Assembly (NCBI GenBank): GCA_012934845.2
Contig: WNNJ02002078.1
Coordinates: 115,026-179,025 of the forward strand
Source of the DNA: Pomphorhynchus laevis
Lineage: Eukaryota > Acanthocephala > Palaeacanthocephala > Echinorhynchida > Pomphorhynchidae
Direction: 5' to 3'
Length of the DNA stretch: 64,000 nt
A model generated the notes under the pieces. That model saw nothing but the letters and a program-made list of their open reading frames with translations. It had not been told where the DNA came from and searched no databases. A program made the translations under genes and the position numbers. This document shows, piece after piece, positions 57,222 to 64,000 of the stretch (positions within the stretch are counted from its first letter, which is position 1; every line of letters starts with the position of its first letter).

Positions 57222-57664
57222 AGTTGTAAGATATTGTAATCAAGAAAATTTGTACTTCTGTTGTAGTCTAAAATTAGTTATTTAAATCACACGCTCTATG
57301 ATATTTCCTTACTTTTACAAATTCCTTTATATTTTTCATTGTAACATTTTCCATATTATATAAATTGCACTTTATTTTAGACAACATCTTTTTGTTCAAA
57401 GTCAGTAGGTTCATTACACACCGCATAGTTTGCTACTAATCAGACAGAAACAAAATATTGTAGACTCGGATATGTATATCGTGTTTTAATTCTTTTCATT
57501 GATTGTATGCTAGGTTATTGTATCGTTACAGGACAGTAAAGCGAAAATGTCTATTATTTTCTAAACTATTTCTATTCAATTCGTGACATGTCTGTTGTAA
57601 GTGAACCTACTATTTCCAGCATTGTCACCACCACAGATATCAAGACTACTAATTAGAAAATTAG
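57222..57664. other. Upstream region of the small membrane-protein gene
   Basis: AT-rich. A good donor (GTAAGT at 57597) and acceptor (TTAG ending at 57664) could join a short exon ATG-TCT-GTT (57588-57596) to the ORF at 57665. This is inference. Confidence 0.3.
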
Positions 57665-58066
57665 ATGGTTTCTACCAGATATCCTCAAAAGCAAAAATCG
57701 ATGAATAATCTATCTGGTGGATTAGAGAACCAAATTCCGCCATCCACAGATTTTACCCACGACAATTCATCCATTATTTTAAGCAAAGGTGGAGAGCTTC
57801 TAAAATTTTTTGAGAATGCTGTTGATCAGGATCTTGCTTTCAAACAGTATTTATCCTCAACTCAAAATGGTGTCATATTCATTGGCGCAACTGTCGGCAT
57901 CATTGTAGCATCGATCCTAATATGTACGTGTATATACAGAACAATTCGAATTTGTAAATCCGCCGTAGGCAACGAGTCACGTCAACGTCCTGCTGTCGCG
58001 AGCGCAACTGAGACAAATGCGGGTATTAGCACCGAACCGTATTATTCTTGTATTTTCGATAGTTAA
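57665..58066 (+). CDS. Small single-pass membrane protein, unknown function
   Basis: 133 codons, richer in GC than its flanks and with ordinary amino-acid use. Residues 1-68 are hydrophilic (STRYPQKQKSMNN at the start). A clear transmembrane segment, GVIFIGATVGIIVASILICT, spans about residues 69-90, followed by CIYRTIRICKSAVG and a polar tail ending YYSCIFDS. There is no signal peptide. Basic residues just after the segment suggest the C terminus is cytosolic. It may be the last exon of a longer gene. I do not recognise a family. Confidence 0.45.
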   Translation: MVSTRYPQKQKSMNNLSGGLENQIPPSTDFTHDNSSIILSKGGELLKFFENAVDQDLAFKQYLSSTQNGVIFIGATVGIIVASILICTCIYRTIRICKSAVGNESRQRPAVASATETNAGISTEPYYSCIFDS

Positions 58067-58229
58067 ATAGCTGCGAGATGTGCTTTAATCAAATAATTGT
58101 AAATTACAAAAATAATTTTAAATTTTGTGGCATGTCAGATATCTTCTATTGTAAATATTTATTCTACTGATGATAACATTTTTTGTTAAATAAGATGCTT
58201 TACTTTGATCTAAACTTTAACAATATTTT

Positions 58230-58257
58230 GAGTCCAACAATTTAAAAGAATTGTTGG
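58230..58257. repeat. Short inverted repeat
   Basis: GTCCAACAATT and its complement around TAAAAG, downstream of the small membrane-protein ORF. It could act in the 3' UTR or be a snap-back artefact. Confidence 0.5.
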
Positions 58258-58347
58258 ACTTACATAATGTATTACATCACAACATATTATTTACATCTTA
58301 CATAATGTATTTTTAAGAATAAATAAGATCAGCTAACTGAGCTTACA

Positions 58348-58615
58348 TATTTTATCTTCTTTTTCTTCAGCGTTTGTTCCGCTTCGTTACGAAGTCCGCT
58401 TTTTTCACTGTCATCCTAATGGGCCTTATTGATGGCTGATGTTCGTCTGCGCGAAGAACGCGGCCCTAAAAACGTAGTCTCCTATTCACACAGTTCATTG
58501 AGACACCATTTCGTATTGTTGATACGGCGGTTTTTTTACGAGTGGCTTGTCACGAAGCCCATCGCCAACCCTCCTCCTTCCTCAACACCGGCTTGAGACC
58601 GGCCATGGCGGAGCT
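58348..58615 (-). repeat. GC-richer repeat ending in GCTGAAGAAAAAGAAG
   Basis: A GC-richer block on the minus strand with an A-rich 3' tail matching the repeat at 22915-23285. Blocks GAGGAGGGTTGGCGATGGGC and AGGGCCGCGTTCTTCGCGCA stand out. Likely a LINE 3' UTR or SINE; unidentified. Confidence 0.45.
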
Positions 58616-59624
58616 TACGTATTTTATATTATTTAAAAAATATGCTAAATAAAATTTAAATAATTAAATAATAAATAAAAAAAGTCGCATCATCAGAAAT
58701 AAGAAAAACTTTTTCAATCTTAAGATGTAATTGTATTGATTTTTTACTTATTATATACAGAGGTATTTTTAAAGCTAATAATTCAAATCACAATTTGCAT
58801 TTATCAAACAAGTTTTATATCTTACTGGGCATTTTATAAATATAAATCTTATGGTCAGAAAGTTGCAAGTTCGCATCCATTTATAAACATATTTAAACAT
58901 GCATATATTTCATCATCTGGTATTGCCAAAAACTGCAAACGTTAAATTTCGGTATTTAAATTTAATTCAATGAAACAAATCATTCCTAGTAAATAATATC
59001 ATGACTAATATTAGGCTAATATTATATTACATTACCAATATTACTGATATTATTTTGTTGATGTACAAAAGTTTACCTTAACTGACCAGGCGCCAGTAAT
59101 TCGTTAATCATGTTAGTATTTTAATTTAATCGTTATTGTTTCTGGTTTTACTCTACAATCTATGCTGTTTTGATAGTACCAAACATAAAAACATTTCAAA
59201 GAAGAATTTTTGTCTTATTTCGATAGCTCCTGCTACCCAGGAATTATAAAAGTTCAATAGTTCTGATAATTGCGGTCAATTACAATAATATATCTGAGAA
59301 ACGTAGCGTACCTCTGAACAGTACCGAAAAACTTTATGCGATCGATAGTTTGGCCTTTGTTTTACAGCGTATCAGAAGATACACTGGTTTAAATGTTCGG
59401 CTATAAATTATTCGAGTGTAATGGAAACCCAACAGATAATTCACTATTACGAGCAGATGAATCTATTAGATCATAACGGGATAATCAGCAAAGTCTTTTG
59501 TGTCTGAAGTAACAGGTATGTTAGTGACTAGTTTTAACATGCGTTAGCAATGCTCACAGATCATCATAGCAACTGGTAGTTTATTTATTATAGTCATATA
59601 TGTAAATTAAATCATTGAAATCTA
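58616..59624. other. Mostly AT-rich; possible PLE tail at 59215-59245
   Basis: The minus strand at 59245-59215 reads CCTGGGTAGCAGGAGCTATC then GAAATAAGAC, which resembles stem II and the GAAA box of a PLE hammerhead. The stretch 59280-59520 is less AT-rich but has no open frame I can name. Confidence 0.3.
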
Positions 59625-59850
59625 ATTTCTATTTGCTCCAGAGCATATATGATGCGACAAAACTCATTTGAAATATGAGTTAAATAGATAAAGTTAAAGA
59701 TATTGAATATTTAGTTCTAATTAGTCTTAGTTTGCTTTCAACACTATCTGAATATGAATTATTAAGGTTTAAGCGTTATTACACAAAAAAATCATTTCAT
59801 TATGTTCCAATAAGGATGGACAGGGATAGAGTTACCTTAAAGTCAATCTT
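59625..59850 (+). repeat. Diverged partial duplicate of the FLYWCH gene 3' end
   Basis: About 220 bases match 61350-61565 in direct orientation, for example GACAAAACTCATTTG, TTGAATATTTAGTTCT, ATGAATTATTAAGGTTT and AGTTACCTTAAAGTCAA. The coding part is disrupted here. Confidence 0.7.
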
Positions 59851-60029
59851 TGCAATAATTTTGTTTTTGCGGTTTTTTTGATTATCAAAAATACATTACA
59901 AACAGATAAGCATGCCACTCGCTAACTTGAATTTGATGTTATAAAAGGGTATTTTTGATTTCCTAACTAGCAATTTAAAATTTAATAAATTCATTAGAAC
60001 ATTTCCTGGAACGAAACAGTGTCGTTTAT

Positions 60030-60125
60030 TTACCTCATTGGTCTGCCATATACTTGTTCGAATTTTAACCCCTAAGTAACGACTCAGAATTTTCCTCATT
60101 GGTCTGCCATAGACTTATTCGAACA
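60030..60125 (+). repeat. Short direct repeat
   Basis: CCTCATTGGTCTGCCATA, then ACTT and TTCGAA, occurs twice about 66 bases apart. Otherwise 59851-60795 is AT-rich with nothing recognised. Confidence 0.5.
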
Positions 60126-60795
60126 AGTCGTTTATTTAATCTTTGATTATCTTGATTACCAAGGAAATGTAAATATCCTCAATATGTCCTTGAATAATTT
60201 AGTATTTTTTCATTTAAAATGATATCATAATTTAAGAACATCAATTATCGTTACTGATTACGGCATCTTTTGAAATTCACTCACAAAATACAACTAAAAT
60301 TGATTTAAAAATAATCATCAAACAGCAAGCTCTTTATATAAAATGCATAAATAATTTGATGACTAGGCAATACAATAATTAATAACATAATCGTAAATGA
60401 TGATCAATAATAAATAACAATAATAATAAAATTTAACTCCTACATTTGTCCTTCGTAAGATCTAATTTTATGCATGACCAATATATTGCTCGAAACAATT
60501 CTATAGAAATGGAAAATGAAAATTCTGTAAAATAACCTTGCTTACCCAATTTTAAATTACTGAACTCTTTAGATGTATTCATTTTAATAGAATTATCTAT
60601 GTAAAAATATCCTTGTATACATGCTGGTAGTCCATATCCAGGCTAAATAACTTTAAGCAGGGTAATTATAAAATGATAAGGTGTTTCGGTATTGCATAAT
60701 TCCATGCGATTCCGAAATATTGAATCGTATAATTCAAACATAACTGAACTTCAGAAATAAATTCGTATTTACTTCAATTATTACTGAATCGCGAG

Positions 60796-60972
60796 GTGCA
60801 CTTTTCACCTACGGTGAAAAAGGGGGTATTTTTCACCGTAGGTGAAAAGTGAGGTATTTTTCACCGTAGGTGAAAAAGGGACGTTTTTCACCGATACGGC
60901 TGGGTGCACTTTTCACCTACGGTGAAGTATTTTTCACCGTAGGTGAAAAAGGGACGTTTTTCACCGATACAA
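60796..60972. promoter_or_regulatory. Array of five TTTTCACC-N3-GGTGAAAA palindromes upstream of the FLYWCH ORF
   Basis: Near-identical 19-base palindromes at 60802-60820, 60830-60848, 60858-60876, 60910-60926 (one end imperfect) and 60931-60949, with the three-base centre alternating TAC and GTA. Half sites (TTTTTCACCGATAC) close each block. Two blocks share GTGCACTTTTCACC...GGGACGTTTTTCACCGATAC. The array ends 35-58 bases before the ATG at 61007. It looks like a cluster of binding sites for a dimeric regulator, or hairpins in the 5' UTR. Confidence 0.65.
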
Positions 60973-61006
60973 ACCAAATTTTAATTAAAAAAATTTACCC
61001 TTAAAT

Positions 61007-61465
61007 ATGAATATTGATTTAACAGACTGCATTATAAAAAGCAATAGAGGTAAACCAAAAATTGCTTACCAGGGATATTTTTATAATTTCAAAGAGTCTA
61101 CTGCAGGAAAAAAGATTTGGAGGTGTAATAAGAGAGGCTGCAAGTCTCTTTTGAAAACAAATTTGGAAAATGTCTTCCAGGAAAGTACCTGCCATGACCA
61201 TATTATGGAGGAAATTAAATTTAACAAAGTTCTAATCCAGAGAGGGGTTAAGGATCGAGCCTTGAAGTCTACAGAATCAGCCAGAAACGTGATCTTAAAC
61301 GTTTTAAAAGAAAATTCAAATCGATTCATTAAAATCAAATGTTCGATTTGCTCCAGAGCATATGTGATACGACAAAACTCATTTGCAATGTATAAAGATG
61401 TGATTTTGCAAGATAAATTGCTTGAATATTTAGTTCTTATTAGTTTGCTTTCAATACTATCTTAA
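61007..61465 (+). CDS. FLYWCH-type zinc finger protein
   Basis: 152 codons. The N-terminal domain (about residues 10-70) has SNRGKPKIAYQGYFYNF, then WRCNKRGC and, at the end, CHDH: the W-x-C...C...H-x-H ligands of a FLYWCH finger, which binds DNA. A second pair CSICSRAY follows near residue 120, then hydrophobic LEYLVLISLLSIL. FLYWCH fingers occur in host regulators and in proteins of Mutator/Phantom-like transposons; no transposase domain follows here. The palindrome array lies directly upstream and its 3' part is duplicated at 59.6 kb, which leans towards a mobile origin. The start chosen is the first ATG after the array. Confidence 0.65.
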   Translation: MNIDLTDCIIKSNRGKPKIAYQGYFYNFKESTAGKKIWRCNKRGCKSLLKTNLENVFQESTCHDHIMEEIKFNKVLIQRGVKDRALKSTESARNVILNVLKENSNRFIKIKCSICSRAYVIRQNSFAMYKDVILQDKLLEYLVLISLLSILS

Positions 61466-61782
61466 TATGAATTATTAAGGTTTTAGCGTTATTACAAAAA
61501 AAATCACTTCGTTATGTTCCAATAAGGCTGGACGGGAACATAGTTACCTTAAAGTCAAACTTTGTATATTTGTCAATTATCTATTTTTTCTATCATTTAA
61601 CTTGTTCATTATTATTAGATTGTCTATTATCAAACTTTGTCTATTATTTAATTTTATTTCTGCAAATTATTTATAGAATAAAAGTTGCATTATCAGCAAA
61701 ATCAAAAACAAAGCTTTTGTTCCTTAAGATATCATCACTTTGTTTCGATAAATGAATAAATCTAAATTGTAGTTTTTAAAAG

Positions 61783-61983
61783 TTATTTTAAAACAGAAGA
61801 ACTACCGTGAAAGTCATTTGTCGGGAATATTTTTGTAATCAAATATTTACTTATTTTAAATCGCCGCTTAAAAAATTCAATTAAGAGTTTTTCGATCATA
61901 TTAGAAATTAATGCTTTTAAAACTTCGTTGTCAGTCGCAGTTTGATTCACTCGTTTTACCAATTTCATCAATGCAAACTTCAA
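61783..61983 (-). CDS. Unidentified minus-strand reading frame abutting the retrozyme insertion
   Basis: 66 codons with plausible helical composition (KLVKRVNQTATDNEVLKALI, IEKLLIEFFKRRFKISKYLI). It reaches the left target duplication of the element at 61987, so the insertion may have interrupted it. No family recognised. Confidence 0.3.
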   Translation of the reverse strand: MKFALMKLVKRVNQTATDNEVLKALISNMIEKLLIEFFKRRFKISKYLITKIFPTNDFHGSSSVLK

Positions 61984-61986
61984 ATA
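61975..61986. repeat. Target-site duplication, left
   Basis: AAACTTCAAATA, identical to 62441-62452. Together they bracket the hammerhead element. Confidence 0.8.
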
Positions 61987-61987
61987 T

Positions 61988-62059
61988 TGCCAGTCCTCCT
62001 CTGCATCCAGTAGTGGGAGGGATTTGGCACTGGTGAGTCATTGTGATGACGAAACGGCA
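61988..62059 (+). ncRNA. Partial, mutated hammerhead ribozyme (unit 1)
   Basis: Stem I, stem II (GTCAT/ATGAC) and GAA-ACGGCA are present, but the core reads CTGGTGA (A6 changed to G) and the 5' strand of stem III with the cleavage triplet is absent, because the copy starts after the cleavage point. It should be inactive. Confidence 0.75.
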
Positions 62060-62166
62060 TTCGTCATTCTTTCGCGTCTGGCTTACATGTTTTACAAGAA
62101 ATTCACGCGGAATGGTCTCACTCTCCTTAAATTCATGATAAAAGTTAGCCGATATTAAAGAGACCT

Positions 62167-62266
62167 GCGCTGGCATTTGCCAGTGCTTTTGCTAGTGATC
62201 CTTTTTGGTGAAGCTGTAGTACTGATTTAGTACTCTATGATGTTACTAGTAATTTTCTAGTACATC
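62167..62266 (+). repeat. Cluster of hairpins in the retrozyme unit
   Basis: GCGCTGGCA/TGCCAGTGC (62167-62186), AGTACT/AGTACT (62218-62234), and GATGT-ACTAG/CTAGT-ACATC with one bulged base (62239-62266). They suggest a highly base-paired RNA. Confidence 0.7.
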
Positions 62267-62290
62267 ATTCACATTGATTCATTCATTGAT

Positions 62291-62369
62291 TGCCGTCTGC
62301 CAGTCCTCCTCTGCATCCAGTAGTGGGAGGGATCTGGCACTGATGAGTCATTGTGATGACGAAACGGCA
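62291..62369 (+). ncRNA. Complete type III hammerhead ribozyme (unit 1/unit 2 junction)
   Basis: Stem III: TGCCGT (62291-62296) with ACGGCA (62364-62369), including the required A15.1-U16.1 pair. Cleavage triplet GTC ends at 62297. Stem I: TGCCAG (62298-62303) with CTGGCA (62334-62339), extended by CCTCC/GGAGG beyond an internal loop. Core CTGATGA at 62340-62346. Stem II: GTCAT (62347-62351) with ATGAC (62356-62360) and loop TGTG. GAA at 62361-62363. Every conserved hammerhead base is present and stem III is the open helix, so the topology is type III. Cleavage is predicted between 62297 and 62298. Confidence 0.9.
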
Positions 62370-62440
62370 TTCGTCATTCTTTTGCGTCTGGCTTACATGT
62401 TTTACAAGAAATTCACGCGGAATGGTCTCACTTTCCTTAA

Positions 62441-62452
62441 AAACTTCAAATA
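62441..62452. repeat. Target-site duplication, right
   Basis: AAACTTCAAATA, identical to 61975-61986. Confidence 0.8.
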
Positions 62453-63188
62453 GTTTTCACGAATGCGAATTTTATTATTCATGGTTTATCTGCATTTTAT
62501 ATAATAATTTACAAAAACTTTTACATTTAAAGTAACACATAAGTTCATTAATTGCTTTAAAGTTTTTAATTAATTTTATATTTAAGTGCAAACGATACAA
62601 AAACTAATATAACACTAACCATACAGTGTCATATTTTAAATAATTAATGGTAGCTTAAGGCGCTTTAGCAAATGAAAATTAACGATATGTTTAATAAAAG
62701 TATATTATTCAAACTAGGTCAAAGTGTATAAGAAGTATGTGTGACATTGAAAATAAGGATGTTAATGCGCGTAATCTCGAATTTAAAATAGAAAATTTCG
62801 AAGCAATTCAATTGTACAGTAATCTGGACTAATTGTTCAAAGTATATATAAATGTCAAACTAAGCAAACTTGAATATTTAAATTGTACAAGCGTTTATCT
62901 AAATAGCAATAGAGCAACCGCTTTTGCTGTTCCTGAGTCGTGATTTAAAAAAATCCTTTTCCAACAAAAAAGAATTGTAAATTAAGGTAAGCTTTGTATA
63001 TTTATTTAATTTGTATTTTTTCGAAGCGGGTACAATAAACGAAAATGACAATTTACCAGTGGACTGTGGAAAATAATATATAAAATAAATAATTAATAAT
63101 AATTTATTCTGAATATTTGATACTGATTTACAACTGAATACATCAATTGCTTTTAAATAGTTGATACTGATCCATTATTGATAAATAG
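62453..63188. other. AT-rich sequence, nothing recognised
   Basis: No coding or repeat signal that I can support. Confidence 0.4.
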
Positions 63189-63334
63189 TTATTGGAGCTG
63201 GATCAAATAAAATAAATTATTTTTGATATTTCGTTTACTTCTGTTAGCATCTTCAGAAAATTATCTTTGAAGATTCTAGCTGAATTTAGCGAAATATCAA
63301 AAATAATTTCTATTATTTGAGCCAGCTCCAATAA
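63189..63334. repeat. Palindromic PLE remnant with two opposed hammerhead-like motifs
   Basis: Ends TTATTGGAGCTGG and CCAGCTCCAATAA are inverted repeats. Inside are CTGAAGATGCTAAC...GAAATATC on the minus strand (63256-63224) and TTGAAGATTCTAGC...TTTAGCGAAATATC on the plus strand (63267-63298). This is two PLE tails joined tail to tail. The related single copy is at 31564. Confidence 0.5.
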
Positions 63335-64000
63335 TTATTTAATAATTTATTCTTTGAATCACATTTGCATAGTTACTTTCTAAAGTAATTAAGAATCTTA
63401 ATATTCCAAATTACAATTTATTTTACGGATTACAGCTCATCCGTAAAATAATAATTTTTATAAAAAAACAAAAATACAGTTTGTCAGAAATAAAGTTTTA
63501 ACAATATAGAAGAATGTGGATACATTAAAGATAATCTACCTCTGGATAAAGATCCAGATGTAGATTTAAAAAAGGAAAAGTGTGAATACACTATATATTT
63601 CGGATGCCAAATTTAGATTATCACTCTACATTGTAAAAAAGCGAAAACTAACCAATTTTTAAATCAATGGAAGCAAAGAATAATTAGTTTACGTAAATTT
63701 ACCTGACTCACTTAGGGATATTTAATTTAGTTAAATTTGTAATACGAGTATGAATGATGATAATTCATTCGTATTCAATTTTAATTCTTAATTATCATCC
63801 ATTAGATAATATTTCCATTAATAAAACTTAAATAAAACTAATTTATTAAATTAGTTTTGGTAATGAATTTATATAAAAGCTTAACGCGAGTGTATTTGAG
63901 CAATTTTTTCTTAATTATTTTAAATTGAGATATTTTTTTATCGAATTTAAATTAGCGAGTGTAAACACTTTCCATATAATCTCAGTTTTTTACAAAAAAA
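63335..64000. other. AT-rich with one snap-back palindrome
   Basis: TTATTTTACGGAT and its complement at 63420-63453 form a hairpin. A stretch at 63509-63600 (EECGYIKDNLPLDKDPDV on the plus strand) could be a coding scrap, unidentified. Otherwise nothing. Confidence 0.35.

Larger units (their letters stand above)
61987..62440 (+). mobile_element. Retrozyme-like hammerhead retroelement, about 1.5 tandem units of 310 bases
   Basis: Unit 1 is 61988-62297; unit 2 repeats its first 143 bases at 62298-62440 with only a few substitutions. The insertion is flanked by a perfect 12-base target duplication. There is no coding capacity of its own. The 5' edge of unit 1 (TGCCAGTCC) coincides with the ribozyme cleavage point of the unit 1/unit 2 junction (GTC then TGCCAG). 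The unit also holds strong hairpins at 62167-62186, 62218-62234 and 62239-62266, as in compact circular RNAs. These traits match retrozymes: non-autonomous elements that spread through self-cleaved, circularised RNA and borrowed reverse transcriptase. The likely helper here (LINE or PLE) is unknown. Confidence 0.85.

Noticed and set aside
58160-58200. CTGATGA followed by a TAACA/TGTTA hairpin, like a hammerhead core
   Set aside because: The hairpin is followed by AATA, not GAAA, and no stem III or cleavage triplet can be paired. Probably chance in AT-rich DNA.
60796-60972. Palindromic repeats that might suggest a CRISPR array
   Set aside because: Spacing is short and the in-between sequence is itself repeated; the genome is eukaryotic. 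Kept only as a possible regulatory array.
61931-62176. Minus-strand open frame of 81 codons across the hammerhead repeat
   Set aside because: Fully explained by the ribozyme unit on the other strand. No protein family and the second unit does not keep the frame.
1-64000. tRNA, rRNA or snRNA genes
   Set aside because: I looked for cloverleaf-like and conserved snRNA or 5S blocks and saw none I could defend. A tRNAscan-SE and Rfam run would settle it.

Overview
The window is AT-rich nuclear DNA from an invertebrate animal. I cannot name the species. The animal assignment rests on three host genes: the catalytic (Eya) domain of an eyes-absent phosphatase, split over eight exons with introns as short as 44 bases (1459-14735, +); a four-exon BLOC1S1 subunit gene (19322-21393, -); and an intron-free mitochondrial-type methionyl-tRNA synthetase (23566-25125, -). 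A small one-pass membrane protein (57665-58066, +) and a FLYWCH zinc-finger protein (61007-61465, +) are further candidate genes. Most of the rest is mobile DNA.

Layout. 0-14.7 kb: Eya exons in order, with long introns that have collected Penelope-like element (PLE) pieces, including a large inverted structure at 11.4-14.6 kb that splits and flips an older LINE. 15-18.5 kb: a decayed hAT transposon and a Merlin-family transposon with long terminal inverted repeats. 19.3-25.1 kb: BLOC1S1, a truncated CR1-like LINE and MARS2. 25.6-36.6 kb: a graveyard of truncated L2-like and CR1-like LINEs plus one LTR-retrotransposon fossil. 36.6-44.2 kb: two REL-endonuclease LINEs (R2-like organisation, Cys-cluster N terminus), head to tail, flanked by two copies of a MITE-like repeat. 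45.4-57.2 kb: a LINE tail with another endonuclease-like domain, a nearly intact CR1-like LINE, an old third R2-like copy and a nearly full-length L2-like LINE. 57.6-64 kb: candidate host genes, a palindrome array upstream of the FLYWCH gene, a hammerhead-ribozyme retroelement and a PLE-derived palindrome.

The most interesting object is at 61987-62440: about one and a half tandem copies of a 310-base unit, flanked by a 12-base target-site duplication. The second copy carries every conserved base and all three stems of a type III hammerhead ribozyme, and the first copy begins exactly at the predicted self-cleavage site. This is the signature of a retrozyme-like, circular-RNA-derived retroelement. 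Degenerate PLE-type hammerhead tails occur at about a dozen other places in the window.

A second theme is exchange of 5' modules between LINE clades. An R2-like element and an L2-like element share an identical 31-base leader and the same Cys-cluster N-terminal domain, although their endonucleases are unrelated. One of the two long R2-like ORFs is unbroken but has lost a residue inside its catalytic Y-x-D-D motif.
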